41,095 nucleotides of DNA, from positions 1 through 41,095 of the forward strand of contig CAYJOR010000020.1 of assembly GCA_964371865.1 (NCBI GenBank), written 5' to 3'. The translations under genes and the position numbers were made by a program. The notes beneath the pieces were generated by a model. The model saw only the letters and a list, made by a program, of their open reading frames with translations. It had not been told where the DNA came from and ran no database searches. This DNA is from CAYJAZ01 sp964371865 (GTDB lineage: Bacteria > Desulfobacterota > Desulfovibrionia > Desulfovibrionales > Desulfovibrionaceae). Positions 7,682-17,192 of this stretch are shown piece by piece. How positions within the stretch are numbered: position 1 is the stretch's first letter; every line of letters starts with the position of its first letter.

Positions 7682-8914
7682 CTACTGCTCATCTGAAAGT
7701 GTTGTAAGAAGTAATTCTTCTTCTTGAATTTGCTCTAAGTTTGTTAGAGAATGCTCGGCGTACTGCGCATACTCTTTCACGTTTAAGAGCTTTCTAAACT
7801 CAACTTGAGCCTTTTCCCACTCTCTATTTTCCCAGTAAGACATAGCTAAAGTATAAAGACAAACATTTCCGTAATTATCCTTATACTCAGCTCCAATTGC
7901 ATAGCTATTTTGAGCACTTACATTATCTAAAAGTCGAGTATACACATTACCTTTCATATAATATAGAAATGAGCTTGGCTTTGTAGAAAGCTCTTTATCA
8001 ATATAATTCAAAGCTTTTTTATAATTACCTGAATTTATAACTGATATTAATTCTTGCTCTTTAAGATTTGAATAACTTTTCGCATTTTCTTTTGTGTTGG
8101 CTATAATTGATTTCAAGGATTGAAATTCAAGTCTAACTGCTGATATATTTGCATAAAGCGAAGGTAGATATCTATTAATCCTTCCTACTTGATTACTATT
8201 TTTATTTAGCTTATTTCCAACTGCAAGCAAGGTGCCGGCTTTTTTGAGATTATTTCTATTGATATAATATCCGGCATAAGCATTCCAAGCGTCAACTTCA
8301 AAGGGAAAAAGATTTACATAAAGAGATAAATATTTTTCAGCCTTAGCATGATTTTTTGCTCCCATATAGCTTAGAGCAACTAATTCAAGTATATCTTTTT
8401 TCACATTTTTTGCTTGTACTAAAGGTTCTGCTAATCTTGCCGCACTTTTAAAATCTTCACCTAAATAGTAGTTTTGTGCTGAAAGATAACGAATTGAACT
8501 TTTTTGTTCAGCCGGTGCTCCGCCTATAATACTTTCAAAAATTCTACCGGCATCTTTATTTCTATTCACCTTCATAAGCGCATTAGCGTAGTTATGCCTA
8601 AGGGTATAATCATCAGGATAAAGCTTTAATCCCGTTTCATAGGCAGTTATCGCTTTTTTGTAATTTCCTACTTGCGCATTTGCAAGACCGTAAATTGTAT
8701 AAGCAAAGGTATGAGCTTGACCGGCTAAGATAAAAGGTTCGCTCATTTTTATCGACTTTTCAAAATTTCCGTTTTGAAACTCTTTATAAGCATTATTTAA
8801 TGTTTGTGCTTGTGCTGCTGTTAGTGTCACCGCTGAATACGCTGATGATGAACAAAGCAGCAACACACAAAAAGAAAATATAATTACTCTTACTTGAAAA
8901 CTTAATAATTTCAT
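7682..8914 (-). CDS. Secreted TPR-repeat protein of the TonB2-type cluster
   Basis: The 410-residue product has an N-terminal signal peptide (hydrophobic 9-24, AYSA near 25-28) followed by repeated TPR helices, for example AYTIYGLANAQVGNYKKAITAYETGLKLYP and YTLRHNYANALMKVNRNKDAGRIFESI. It is the last gene of the DUF3450-TtpC-ExbB-ExbD-TonB series, 12 bp after tonB. TPR proteins in this position are a known part of TonB2-type clusters and probably scaffold the energising complex in the periplasm. A terminator follows. The exact partner is not visible. Confidence 0.75.
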   Translation of the reverse strand: MKLLSFQVRVIIFSFCVLLLCSSSAYSAVTLTAAQAQTLNNAYKEFQNGNFEKSIKMSEPFILAGQAHTFAYTIYGLANAQVGNYKKAITAYETGLKLYPDDYTLRHNYANALMKVNRNKDAGRIFESIIGGAPAEQKSSIRYLSAQNYYLGEDFKSAARLAEPLVQAKNVKKDILELVALSYMGAKNHAKAEKYLSLYVNLFPFEVDAWNAYAGYYINRNNLKKAGTLLAVGNKLNKNSNQVGRINRYLPSLYANISAVRLEFQSLKSIIANTKENAKSYSNLKEQELISVINSGNYKKALNYIDKELSTKPSSFLYYMKGNVYTRLLDNVSAQNSYAIGAEYKDNYGNVCLYTLAMSYWENREWEKAQVEFRKLLNVKEYAQYAEHSLTNLEQIQEEELLLTTLSDEQ

Positions 8915-8926
8915 ATTGTTACTCTC

Positions 8927-9730
8927 TTAATCTTCCAAAGAAAAAGCTAAAGGAATTTCAACAACTGTCGATACATTATTCCCAGCTAATTTTCCAGGTT
9001 TAAATCTCCAACGTTCCAAAGATTTAATTGCTTCTGCAGCAAATAATTCTGAATGTTCACCCGGAAGAATTTCAACACTCACAACCTTACCGTCAGGACT
9101 GATAATAACTCTTGCAATTACGGTTGCCTCAACCTTAGCTTTTATAGCCGCACTTGGATAATTTGGGCGTGGACTATAAAGAATGTTAGGTTGCTCATCA
9201 AGCTGACTTGCTGAAAATGGAGTATTACTTACCTCCACTTGCGACATGCTTGGTGGTGCCGGAACTGCAATACCAACAGAAAGATTTGTATTTACAGAAT
9301 AATCAAGTTTAATTGGAGGTGCTTTTATAGCCTTCATTTGTGGAGTATCCGGCTGTTTTGGCATATCAGTTTGTTCATTCAATTTCGCTTCAATTGGTTT
9401 TTCAGGCTCTTTTTTAGGTTGATCAACATGAGTTGACTGTATACTTGTTTTTTTATCTACAAGTAAAGGTTCTTCATCAATAGCTGTTGAAACAAAGCCC
9501 AAAACAAAAAGAATTGCAGCAAAAATAAAGGAAAAACAAATACTCAAAACTAAATAACTATACCTTAAAGCATAGCGCTTTCTTTTATTTGAATCACTTT
9601 CACTTTCAAGATGGTTGAGCAAAACTCTGTCTTCCGTTGGTTTTTCATAAGCTATTCCTTTCGGAAGTAACCTACCGGAAAAATTATCTTTATCAGTAAA
9701 AACTTGACTATCCTCTACTAAAGTTGCCAT
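8927..9730 (-). CDS. tonB: TonB energy-transducing protein
   Basis: The 267-residue protein has a cytosolic N-terminus, one membrane anchor (about residues 54-80, SYLVLSICFSFIFAAILFVL), a Pro/Lys/Glu-rich periplasmic spacer (KEPEKPIEAK) and a C-terminal TonB domain with PNYPSAAIKAKVEATVIARV, SPDGKVV and LERWRFKPG. It spans the periplasm and transfers proton-motive force to TonB-dependent receptors, most obviously the one at 13222-15726. It sits after exbD with a 21-bp gap. The cytosolic head of about 50 residues is longer than in E. coli TonB. Confidence 0.88.
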   Translation of the reverse strand: MATLVEDSQVFTDKDNFSGRLLPKGIAYEKPTEDRVLLNHLESESDSNKRKRYALRYSYLVLSICFSFIFAAILFVLGFVSTAIDEEPLLVDKKTSIQSTHVDQPKKEPEKPIEAKLNEQTDMPKQPDTPQMKAIKAPPIKLDYSVNTNLSVGIAVPAPPSMSQVEVSNTPFSASQLDEQPNILYSPRPNYPSAAIKAKVEATVIARVIISPDGKVVSVEILPGEHSELFAAEAIKSLERWRFKPGKLAGNNVSTVVEIPLAFSLED

Positions 9731-9751
9731 AGTAAATCCCTAGATTAGCTC

Positions 9752-10150
9752 TTATTTTGATTTGGTTGCTACACTTACGTTTTCAATTCCGGCCTCTTTG
9801 CAAGCATCAAGAACACTTACAACAACTCCACTACGTGACATTACATCTGCAGCAATTACCACAACTCCTTCTGGTGCTTCATTCGCGAAGTTTGTCATCC
9901 AAGCACGAACCGAGCGAATATCAATAGTATTGCCTTCAAGCCAAATCACGTTATCGTGGTCAACACTCAGCACTACAGACGGCGCTAAAGATTTAGATGT
10001 CTGTGCTACAGGCCTTTCAACGTCTATCCCGGATTCTCGCACAAAGCTTGCTGTAACCATGAAAAAAATAAGTAATATAAAAATCATATCAATCAATGGA
10101 GTAAGGTTTAATTCCACTCCTTGACTCGAATTCTTTCTTCTGCGACTCAT
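9752..10150 (-). CDS. exbD: ExbD/TolR-family biopolymer transporter
   Basis: This 132-residue protein has a short basic N-terminus (MSRRRKNSSQG), then VELNLTPLIDMIFILLIFFMVT, the transmembrane helix whose Asp (LTPLID) is the conserved proton-path residue, and a periplasmic domain. Together with the ExbB gene 9 bp upstream it forms the proton-driven motor that powers TonB. Confidence 0.9.
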   Translation of the reverse strand: MSRRRKNSSQGVELNLTPLIDMIFILLIFFMVTASFVRESGIDVERPVAQTSKSLAPSVVLSVDHDNVIWLEGNTIDIRSVRAWMTNFANEAPEGVVVIAADVMSRSGVVVSVLDACKEAGIENVSVATKSK

Positions 10151-10159
10151 AGTTATCTC

Positions 10160-10729
10160 CTATAGTCTTTCTTCAACAAAACAATAAAATTGATTCACCT
10201 TAGTTACGAGTTGTTTACTTAACTTATCTAAGATATTACCAAATAAAACTCCAACGATTCCAACAAGTAATCCGCTTTGAGTTGTTACAAGTGCAATTGA
10301 TATACCAGCTGCCATACTCTTCGTATTTCCAACTCCAACCGCATTAATAGCCTCAAAAGATGTAATCATGCCGCTTACAGTTCCAAGAAGCCCCAAAAGA
10401 GTTGCTAAAGCTGAACAAAGTAGTATTCCCTTTCCTGAACTTAGTTGTTGTAGAACATCATGGCTAAGCTTATCGCGCAGTTCTATATCAATTTTTTCTA
10501 TTCCTGAGCGAGAGTTAATATAGTCAAAAGCACGTTTATGCCATTTACCCATTTTTCTTATTGCTACTGTACCATCTTGGAAAATCATTTTGAGTTCGCG
10601 TAGCACAACCCATAATTTTATTCCTCGAAATAATACAATAGCAAAAATGAGAACACTCATAAGAAAAATAGGCACCATGAACAAACCGCCTGATACTATT
10701 CTTGCGTATACATTTATAAAGAAATCCAT
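10160..10729 (-). CDS. exbB: ExbB/TolQ/MotA-family proton channel (second, short ExbB)
   Basis: The 189-residue membrane protein has a first helix at about 14-32 (GLFMVPIFLMSVLIFAIVLF) and the MotA/TolQ/ExbB core with LCSALATLLGLLGTVSGMITSFEAI and GISIALVTTQSGLLVGIVGVLFGN. It is the short ExbB2-type subunit that normally works with ExbD and the larger TtpC-like protein encoded 9 bp upstream. The shared motif with TtpC (LGxxGTVxGM) shows they are paralogues. Confidence 0.88.
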   Translation of the reverse strand: MDFFINVYARIVSGGLFMVPIFLMSVLIFAIVLFRGIKLWVVLRELKMIFQDGTVAIRKMGKWHKRAFDYINSRSGIEKIDIELRDKLSHDVLQQLSSGKGILLCSALATLLGLLGTVSGMITSFEAINAVGVGNTKSMAAGISIALVTTQSGLLVGIVGVLFGNILDKLSKQLVTKVNQFYCFVEERL

Positions 10730-10738
10730 AGAGTTTCC

Positions 10739-12328
10739 TTATTTATTTGTCTGTTTTTGAGTAGTTTCAATTAGTTGGTTATCGCTTGCTATATATCCTG
10801 ACAGTGCTGATTCAACCAAGTGTGAACATGCTCGGGATAAACATATTGCACCTTTTGTATCTAAGAACTGATCAATTACTTCCAATTTACGAGTCAACAA
10901 GAAATGTAAGAACATAAGAGGAATAGCCACAAGTAAGCCAACTTCTGTTGTCACAAGAGCAATTGAAATACCACCGGAAAGAAGTTTTGGGTCAGAGTTA
11001 CCGTAGAGTGTGATTACATCAAATGTTGAAATCATACCTGTAACAGTACCAAAAAGTCCCATCAATGGTGCTACTGCCGCTGCAACTGCAATAAATCCAA
11101 TGCTTTTTTGTAGTGGATTCATAAAAGTAAGCATTGCTTCATCGTAAGATTTTTCAAGGCTCACAACTGTTTCATTCCAGTTAGAAAGCATATAAATCAG
11201 CATATTATAAGTAAGAATATTTTTATTATTTTTTTCAAGATATGCTTTAGCTTCATCAAATTTTCCATCACTCACAAGTTCATAGAAACTAGCAAGCACT
11301 TCCTTAGAACCAAGATTCACAGTCATCAATTTGAAATAACGCCATAAACCTAATAGCATAGCCAAGAAACCAACAGCTAAAATCGGCCATACAAGAAAAC
11401 CACCGGCTAAAATATGTTCAACAAAACTTTTCTCAACTACTGGATTTACAAATAGTTTTCCTTTAGATAAATCCATTGGAAGAATTGAACTTACATTTGT
11501 AAAGTAATCATTATATAGTTTTTGTTCACCTTCTGAAAGAGCGCGAGGTGCGTGCATTAAACGTGAACCATTCGCCGCTGATTTCAAAAATACTGAACTT
11601 GTTCCTGCTGAGTCAGCTACTTGAGCTACAGCAAATAATCCGCCTACTGACAGAACTTTAGAGTTTTGCTCCTGCCCGTCAGCTGAGTAAATTATTCCAT
11701 CTTGAAGACTAACTTTTCCACTCTGCTCTATTTCTGCTAACTGCATTTCAAGTAGAGCTTTAATATCTTCAAAACTAGGAAATTCTATTTCTTTTGATAG
11801 TTTTTTTAAAGTTTCTATATCAATAAAACCGTTTATAATATAAGGACTAAAATCAAGTCTTTTGCTAATGAGAGATGAATTTATTTTACTTGCGCCTTGA
11901 AGAGCTTTTCTGCTGTCTTCATTATTTGCCGCTTCAAGTTCAAGGTTATTAATAAGTAAATTCTGCTCATTATAAGTTGTTTCTAGTACTTCAAGTTCTT
12001 TTTCTAGGTTTTCTTTATAAGCTTTAGCTTTTTCATATTCTGCCATAAAAGCTTTTTGATCTTGAGTGAAAGCTGCCATATCGGTATCAATTTCTTTTCC
12101 GATACTACGTGAAAGCGCATTCAACTCGCTTTGCACACGTTGAACTCTATCTTCTGCTGTTTGCGCTTCGCTAGGAGCTGGTTCTTCTGCCTGCACACTT
12201 TTCACAAAAGTTAAAGACATCATTAAAAATACAAAAGTAAGTATAAGAAAATTCTTTATAAAAGAATCATTATTTTTAAATTCAGATACATTTTCCATGT
12301 ATTTATTTTTCATAAGATTAGTTTGCAT
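10739..12328 (-). CDS. TtpC-like extended MotA/TolQ/ExbB protein
   Basis: The 529-residue protein has a signal/anchor segment (about 24-45), a long periplasmic coiled-coil region rich in Glu, Lys and Gln (about 55-135), a helix near 312-330 (AGGFLVWPILAVGFLAMLLG) and a C-terminal ExbB core with VAPLMGLFGTVTGMISTFDV and GISIALVTTEVGLLVAIPLMFL. This is the architecture of TtpC, the extra component of Vibrio TonB2 systems. The start overlaps the upstream DUF3450 gene by 11 bases, with a GGAGG nine bases before the ATG. In-frame ATGs at codons 6 and 11 are alternatives. Confidence 0.85.
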   Translation of the reverse strand: MQTNLMKNKYMENVSEFKNNDSFIKNFLILTFVFLMMSLTFVKSVQAEEPAPSEAQTAEDRVQRVQSELNALSRSIGKEIDTDMAAFTQDQKAFMAEYEKAKAYKENLEKELEVLETTYNEQNLLINNLELEAANNEDSRKALQGASKINSSLISKRLDFSPYIINGFIDIETLKKLSKEIEFPSFEDIKALLEMQLAEIEQSGKVSLQDGIIYSADGQEQNSKVLSVGGLFAVAQVADSAGTSSVFLKSAANGSRLMHAPRALSEGEQKLYNDYFTNVSSILPMDLSKGKLFVNPVVEKSFVEHILAGGFLVWPILAVGFLAMLLGLWRYFKLMTVNLGSKEVLASFYELVSDGKFDEAKAYLEKNNKNILTYNMLIYMLSNWNETVVSLEKSYDEAMLTFMNPLQKSIGFIAVAAAVAPLMGLFGTVTGMISTFDVITLYGNSDPKLLSGGISIALVTTEVGLLVAIPLMFLHFLLTRKLEVIDQFLDTKGAICLSRACSHLVESALSGYIASDNQLIETTQKQTNK

Positions 12329-13094
12329 TAGTTGCGCCCTCCATAGGAACAGGAATTAAATCAATAAATTGTTTGCTGTTGATAGCATCGTGTAATGCAA
12401 GAATAATTTTATGTTCTTCTTCACTTGCCTTTTTGAAAGAATTATCGCCTTTATTCCAAATGCCTGATTGTTTTAAATCTAGAGTTAATGCGTAAAAGCC
12501 AACTCTACCAAGTCTAATAGTAATAAGTTCAGTTTGTTTTCCATCAAAGTCAGCATTTTGGAAAGTCACTTCTGCATCTGTTCCGTATGCCGCTTCCACA
12601 TTTAAAGCTTCTGAGAAACGACGGAATTTTTCACCGAGTGAAAGATCAGGATCTTCAAGGCTATTTTGAAGGAAGATAATTCTATTTTTACGCTCTTCAG
12701 TGGAAAAAGGTAAATCGCTGTTAACAAGAGTTTTTAGATCTTCAAGATAATCAATCATTGCGCTTTCTAATTGGAGAGCAATAACTGCATAACGAGAATT
12801 TGTATTTTCAATTTCTTCAATTTTTCTTTGATTACTAGAAACATAACCTGTATATTTCTTCTTTTGGAGTTCAAGCCATTGAGTTTCTATTTTTATTTGA
12901 CGCAGTTCATTAATAAGATCGTCTTGTTCTTGATGCCAGTTTTTTACTGTTGTTCCGGCTTTTGAATCTTCATTGACTATACCCTGCATAGTATTTTCCA
13001 GTTGCTCGACATTTGCGAGAAGGTTTTGCTCTTGCGCATAAAAAGCAGAGATAAAACTAAAAGCAAAAACCAGTTGCTTAGTAAAAACTTTCAT
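12318..13094 (-). CDS. DUF3450-family periplasmic protein
   Basis: The 258-residue product has a signal peptide (MKVFTKQLVFAFSFISAFYA) and a helical, coiled-coil-prone body (NVEQLENTMQGIVNEDSKAG, QEQDDLINELRQIKIETQWLELQ) ending in a mixed domain. Its position directly before TtpC-ExbB-ExbD-TonB-TPR is the usual context of DUF3450 proteins in TonB2 clusters. It probably contacts the coiled coil of TtpC in the periplasm. It begins the motor transcription unit, after a terminator and a promoter with a palindrome. Confidence 0.78.
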   Translation of the reverse strand: MKVFTKQLVFAFSFISAFYAQEQNLLANVEQLENTMQGIVNEDSKAGTTVKNWHQEQDDLINELRQIKIETQWLELQKKKYTGYVSSNQRKIEEIENTNSRYAVIALQLESAMIDYLEDLKTLVNSDLPFSTEERKNRIIFLQNSLEDPDLSLGEKFRRFSEALNVEAAYGTDAEVTFQNADFDGKQTELITIRLGRVGFYALTLDLKQSGIWNKGDNSFKKASEEEHKIILALHDAINSKQFIDLIPVPMEGATNAN

Positions 13095-13108
13095 TTTCTA
13101 TTCCTTTT

Positions 13109-13161
13109 TGAACTGCGACAGTTCATAAATTTTATAACAATATATTTAAAAACAAAGTCAA
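13109..13161 (-). promoter_or_regulatory. Promoter with palindrome before the TonB-motor operon
   Basis: On the minus strand, TTGACT (13161-13156) and TTATAA (13137-13132) are separated by 18 bp. Just downstream, near the expected start site, is the 17-base palindrome TGAACTGCGACAGTTCA (13109-13125). Its TGAACT half-sites resemble those of the palindrome at the M16-protease promoter but in everted order. An operator or a leader hairpin are both possible. Confidence 0.45.
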
Positions 13162-13199
13162 TAATAGGTATTTATCGTAAAAATAAACACCTATTATTG
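13159..13199 (-). terminator. Terminator after the TonB-dependent receptor gene
   Basis: A 17-bp stem, CAATAATAGGTATTTAT / ATAAACACCTATTATTG with one mismatch, has a 7-base loop. It lies 23 bp after the receptor stop codon and is followed on the minus strand by GACTTTGTTTTT. It separates the receptor from the motor operon. Confidence 0.7.
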
Positions 13200-13221
13200 T
13201 TTTAAAGCATTTTATTACTTA

Positions 13222-15726
13222 TTAGAAAGTATAGCGGAAACCAAAGTAGAACTGCCTACCCATTGAATATGCCGGTGCACCATCTACATCATAACTGCTT
13301 GAAATATGGTTGAATACGTTATAGATATCACCTTCAAGTGTAAAGGTTTGCTTTTTGTATTTCCATACGTCATAAGCTAGTGATAAATCCATATTGAAAT
13401 GAGAATCAACTGTTTCAGTTTCATATGATCTTACACGTGTTCCACTAGGTAAAATATAATACTCATCTTGACTCATGAGATAATCTGACTCTGCCTCCCA
13501 ACGCAAGGTTGTGAATAAACGTAAACGATTATCGAACCAAGAAGCACTGTGATTATAAGCAATTGTAAGTGGACTATTATAATTACCCGGATTTAAATCT
13601 GCATAATCTTGTAGTTTTCCATCAAGGTAAATTTTAGTGATATCAATATTGTAACCAGTTTCTTCTGAGGATACTGATTCTTGGTTAATTGTGTTACCTT
13701 CAACGCTAGATATTGTTGCTGAGAGTGAACCTGTGTGGATACCGTAATCCCCTAAATCCCATGTTCTATCTATTGAAAGAGTAAGCCCCATATATCTACT
13801 TTCGCCATCATTTGTGTAGATATCTTGTTCTGTTATAGGGTCTTCTGCAGTCATTAATAAATCTTGATTATCTCTATATACAGCACCTAATTTGAAAGTA
13901 AAATCATAAATATTTGCTGAAAAACCAGCTGTAAATTCATCTGTATATGGATTTTTCAACTTTCTAATGTCGCCACGAACTGTTGTATACCCATCAGCAT
14001 CAAATGTTGTCCAATCGTTACCAAAGTAGCCACCACGCATATAAGTTGTGGTAACATAATTCGGATTAATTGCCTGTGAAAGAATTTGTGAGCCGTAGTA
14101 GCGGTTATAACCAGCGTAGATATTGTATTTGTCATCATTTAGAACATCTACATTTACAAATAGGCGTGGTGCTACATCAAAATTTTCCATGATATTATCA
14201 TAACTCATACGTACACCAGGACGAAGTGTTACTCTCTCCCACTCGATTGTATCTTCTAAGAAGAATGCGTAGGTACTGTAGCTGGTAGCTTTTTTTCCAC
14301 CTTCAAATTCAGTTTTAATTCCGGCATACTGTTTGTCAGGAATAAGAGCTTCTGAACCATTCACGCCTGTGCCCCATGGAGTTGGTGAAGCATACATTAT
14401 GCTACTTTCCATATCAGAACGAATATCATTATATTTTATCTCTAGTCCGGCAATGAAATTATGTTCAGTAGTACCCAAATCGAAAGCTTCAAAATCTAGC
14501 ATACTTTTCCATGAAAGAGTTTGTTGCTTCATAGTATAGTTGCCAAGTCCGCCTTCAAAGTTAGATTCACTAGTTGCCCATTCAGGACTCTCGAAGATTT
14601 CACCACTGTAATGATTACCACCATTTTTTCCCCATTGGTATTGGACATTACTGCTAGAGTAACGGCTTGCTTCACTTGAAATATAACCAATGTCGTTTGT
14701 CCATTTTGCAAAATCAAACTTTACGTGGTTGTTCAAAATGAATGATAAACCACCACCTTTAGTTTCATATTCTCCACCGTCTTTATAGGTAGAAAATAGA
14801 TGTGTTCCTTCATAAGGTGCATAATTTGCTGTTAAAGCAAAATAAATATCATCAGCAGGATTTGTATTGAGGCGTAACATATAATTTTCATTCATACGTG
14901 TTTCATCAACAGTTTTTTCAGCACTATGTGTTTCTAAACGTTTTTTGATAAAACTATGAGTATTGGTATATGATAGCATGAAACCTAATTCATCTTTTAT
15001 GATATAACCATTCAGCATTGCATCAAAATTACCTTTTTTGAAGTAAGGTTGAAAATCTTGCCCGGCAAATTCATAATCAGGGTCAGTTATACTTCTGTAG
15101 TATGCAAAAGTATCGTCAGTGTAGCGATAGCCAAAAGATCCGCTAAATGTATCCATAGATCCATCAATTAATTCAGCATCAACAACACCACCAATAAAAT
15201 CGCCATATTCAGCTGAAATATTTTCAGTATATACATTTAATTCTTTAATTAAGCTAGGGCTTAAGAATATCGCTTGTGCATCACCACCAGGTGCAATTGT
15301 AGGTGTTGCTCCTTCTAGTCCTTCTGAATTAAAACCATCTACACCTAAAAGACTATTATTACCAATACCGTTGATGGTAAAGTTATTTTCATAGTATTTT
15401 GCACCGTTAATAGAAATTTTAGGAGGCGTAATTTCGCCGCCGGCATTTGCATTACGTGAGTCTTTATCAAATTGTATATTTGAATCACCACGGAATAAAT
15501 CTGTAATTGTGCCTGTTGCGTTTGGCATTAGTTCAATTTCTTCGCGCGATAATGAAATTTCACTTCCATCTTCTTCTTCAGCACTGATATTAACTGTTTC
15601 TAAGCGATATACTGCTGTAGCATCTGTTGTTTGAGTCTCATTTGCCATTGCATAGAGTGGGTTCAAGCTAGAAAATGTCATAGCGAATATTATTGTTAAT
15701 GCTATTTTTTTAGTTATTTTTCCCAT
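13222..15726 (-). CDS. TonB-dependent outer-membrane receptor
   Basis: The 834-residue protein has a signal peptide (about 1-28), a likely TonB box (ETVNISA, 43-49), a plug domain (EIELMPNATGTITDLFRG, FTINGIGNNSLLGVDG, ELNVYTENISAEYGDFIGGVVDAEL) and a long beta-barrel ending in GRQFYFGFRYTF with the C-terminal phenylalanine used for barrel assembly. It imports a large or scarce ligand across the outer membrane using the adjacent TonB-ExbB-ExbD-TtpC motor. The substrate cannot be read from sequence. Position between an ABC/M16-protease unit and the motor suggests an iron-, haem- or protein-derived ligand. It is a separate transcription unit with terminators on both sides. Confidence 0.85.
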   Translation of the reverse strand: MGKITKKIALTIIFAMTFSSLNPLYAMANETQTTDATAVYRLETVNISAEEEDGSEISLSREEIELMPNATGTITDLFRGDSNIQFDKDSRNANAGGEITPPKISINGAKYYENNFTINGIGNNSLLGVDGFNSEGLEGATPTIAPGGDAQAIFLSPSLIKELNVYTENISAEYGDFIGGVVDAELIDGSMDTFSGSFGYRYTDDTFAYYRSITDPDYEFAGQDFQPYFKKGNFDAMLNGYIIKDELGFMLSYTNTHSFIKKRLETHSAEKTVDETRMNENYMLRLNTNPADDIYFALTANYAPYEGTHLFSTYKDGGEYETKGGGLSFILNNHVKFDFAKWTNDIGYISSEASRYSSSNVQYQWGKNGGNHYSGEIFESPEWATSESNFEGGLGNYTMKQQTLSWKSMLDFEAFDLGTTEHNFIAGLEIKYNDIRSDMESSIMYASPTPWGTGVNGSEALIPDKQYAGIKTEFEGGKKATSYSTYAFFLEDTIEWERVTLRPGVRMSYDNIMENFDVAPRLFVNVDVLNDDKYNIYAGYNRYYGSQILSQAINPNYVTTTYMRGGYFGNDWTTFDADGYTTVRGDIRKLKNPYTDEFTAGFSANIYDFTFKLGAVYRDNQDLLMTAEDPITEQDIYTNDGESRYMGLTLSIDRTWDLGDYGIHTGSLSATISSVEGNTINQESVSSEETGYNIDITKIYLDGKLQDYADLNPGNYNSPLTIAYNHSASWFDNRLRLFTTLRWEAESDYLMSQDEYYILPSGTRVRSYETETVDSHFNMDLSLAYDVWKYKKQTFTLEGDIYNVFNHISSSYDVDGAPAYSMGRQFYFGFRYTF

Positions 15727-15790
15727 GTTTTTTACTTCTCATAAAAATTAAATATTACTGATTTACTTGATATAAAACAATATCACCCTC

Positions 15791-15812
15791 ATACATAAAA
15801 GTACTTTTGTAT
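15791..15812. promoter_or_regulatory. Palindrome upstream of the receptor gene
   Basis: A perfect 12-base palindrome, AAAAGTACTTTT, is flanked by ATACAT on the left and GTAT on the right, about 65 bp before the receptor start codon. It differs from both operator classes found elsewhere. It could be an operator for an unidentified regulator. No convincing -35/-10 pair was identified beside it. Confidence 0.35.
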
Positions 15813-15877
15813 TTTATAAATACTCCATAACTGCAACTGTACTTTATTAGATTTATCAAACTCCTCCCTTAAAAATA

Positions 15878-15908
15878 TCTGTAGATAAAGAAAATCTCTA
15901 CCTACAGA
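15878..15908 (-). terminator. Terminator after the ABC operon
   Basis: TCTGTAG / CTACAGA arms surround a 17-base loop that can extend the stem (GTAGA...TCTAC register). On the minus strand it is followed by TATTTTT. It ends the M16-ABC-permease unit before the receptor gene. Confidence 0.6.
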
Positions 15909-15917
15909 ATTTCTTAT

Positions 15918-17192
15918 TTATATTTTTTTTCTGGTAATAGGACCAAAAACAATAAGCATAAGTGCAGCCGGTATTCCAAATACCGCACATAAGCAAATTT
16001 CCAACAAATTGCGTGATACAATTGCTTTTGTTGTTTTATACCTTGAATAGAAAAATCCAAGATAGATAATTATAGCTAAAAAAGAACCTAATAGTATAAA
16101 TTCTTTATATTTACTTAGAACAAATCTAAATTTTACACCTGAAAAAAGACTATCAGATTGTATAAATCTAAAAGGAGTAAGAATTGATAATCCTTTATTC
16201 ACCATTTCCGCTCTTTTAATATCTTCTTCCGGTATTACAGATATATATTCTTTAAGAATATTGTATTCCGGATCCATTGCAATATTCATGGTTGGAGATA
16301 AGCCGGATATTGTATAGTCAAGGACATTAAATGTGCGGTTAAGTGCGGTTGACCAAATATCAATTGAAAGTCCTGCTTTATAGTCAATAGGAAGTTTGAA
16401 AGGTTCACCTTCATACTTATTAAGATAAAGAGCATCATCAGTTGCAATAAAGCCATAATCACGTTTGAGCATGTCTTCTTGCATTGTCATACCACGAACA
16501 TTACCCTCAATTGTAAAACCGGTATTACGGACAATAGGCTTTCCTTCTTCCATAATAAGCTGGAAAAGTTTATTATTTGAATCAACAATAAACATACCCT
16601 CATCAATATCTTTCATAGGGTTTGCATTGTTTGCCGCTTGAATAAAAGGAAATACAAGACCTGCTTTTATTAGAGCATCTGTAAATAATTTTCCTTTTTC
16701 AACGTCTTCTGTACCATCGATCATTTTAATGAAACGCATTTTATCGTTATCAAGAATCATTACATCAGGTGGCATTGAAAGTGATGAAAACTCTGGTTTT
16801 GATTCCAAAATCATAAAGAATTTATCTACCGGATAGGAATTCATTCTTTGACCAACACTTTGTAATCTAAAGAAACGTCTTGCATCCATAGTAATAAGTT
16901 CGCCATCAATAATAAGTGGATAACCACCCCATTTTTCAACATCTGCCGCAAAGAACAAAGGAAGACGCATTCTACCTTCTCTATCACTCAACTCTTCACC
17001 GCTTGTGGTTTCCATTGTAAAACCGCTTGAAGAGTGCTTCCATGAAATAAAGTCTTTATCTATAGGGCTATACATTGCACGAACATAACTTGTTTCTGCT
17101 CTTGTAGCGCGTAAGTATGTTTGAGGAATAAACCATGACAATACAAAAATACCTAATAAAACAGGTGCTAATCTAGTATATAAAATACGCAT
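15918..17192 (-). CDS. Membrane-anchored ABC-associated protein (possibly DUF4857)
   Basis: The 424-residue product has one N-terminal transmembrane segment (about 8-25), a large extracytoplasmic domain (about 30-350) and two C-terminal membrane segments (FILLGSFLAIIIYLGFFY and LLEICLCAVFGIPAALMLIVFG). It overlaps the permease gene by one base, so it should be a subunit of the same ABC complex. I recall DUF4857 proteins having this layout beside ABC genes, but the assignment is tentative. The extracytoplasmic domain could contact the substrate or the secreted M16 protease encoded in the same operon. Confidence 0.6.
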   Translation of the reverse strand: MRILYTRLAPVLLGIFVLSWFIPQTYLRATRAETSYVRAMYSPIDKDFISWKHSSSGFTMETTSGEELSDREGRMRLPLFFAADVEKWGGYPLIIDGELITMDARRFFRLQSVGQRMNSYPVDKFFMILESKPEFSSLSMPPDVMILDNDKMRFIKMIDGTEDVEKGKLFTDALIKAGLVFPFIQAANNANPMKDIDEGMFIVDSNNKLFQLIMEEGKPIVRNTGFTIEGNVRGMTMQEDMLKRDYGFIATDDALYLNKYEGEPFKLPIDYKAGLSIDIWSTALNRTFNVLDYTISGLSPTMNIAMDPEYNILKEYISVIPEEDIKRAEMVNKGLSILTPFRFIQSDSLFSGVKFRFVLSKYKEFILLGSFLAIIIYLGFFYSRYKTTKAIVSRNLLEICLCAVFGIPAALMLIVFGPITRKKI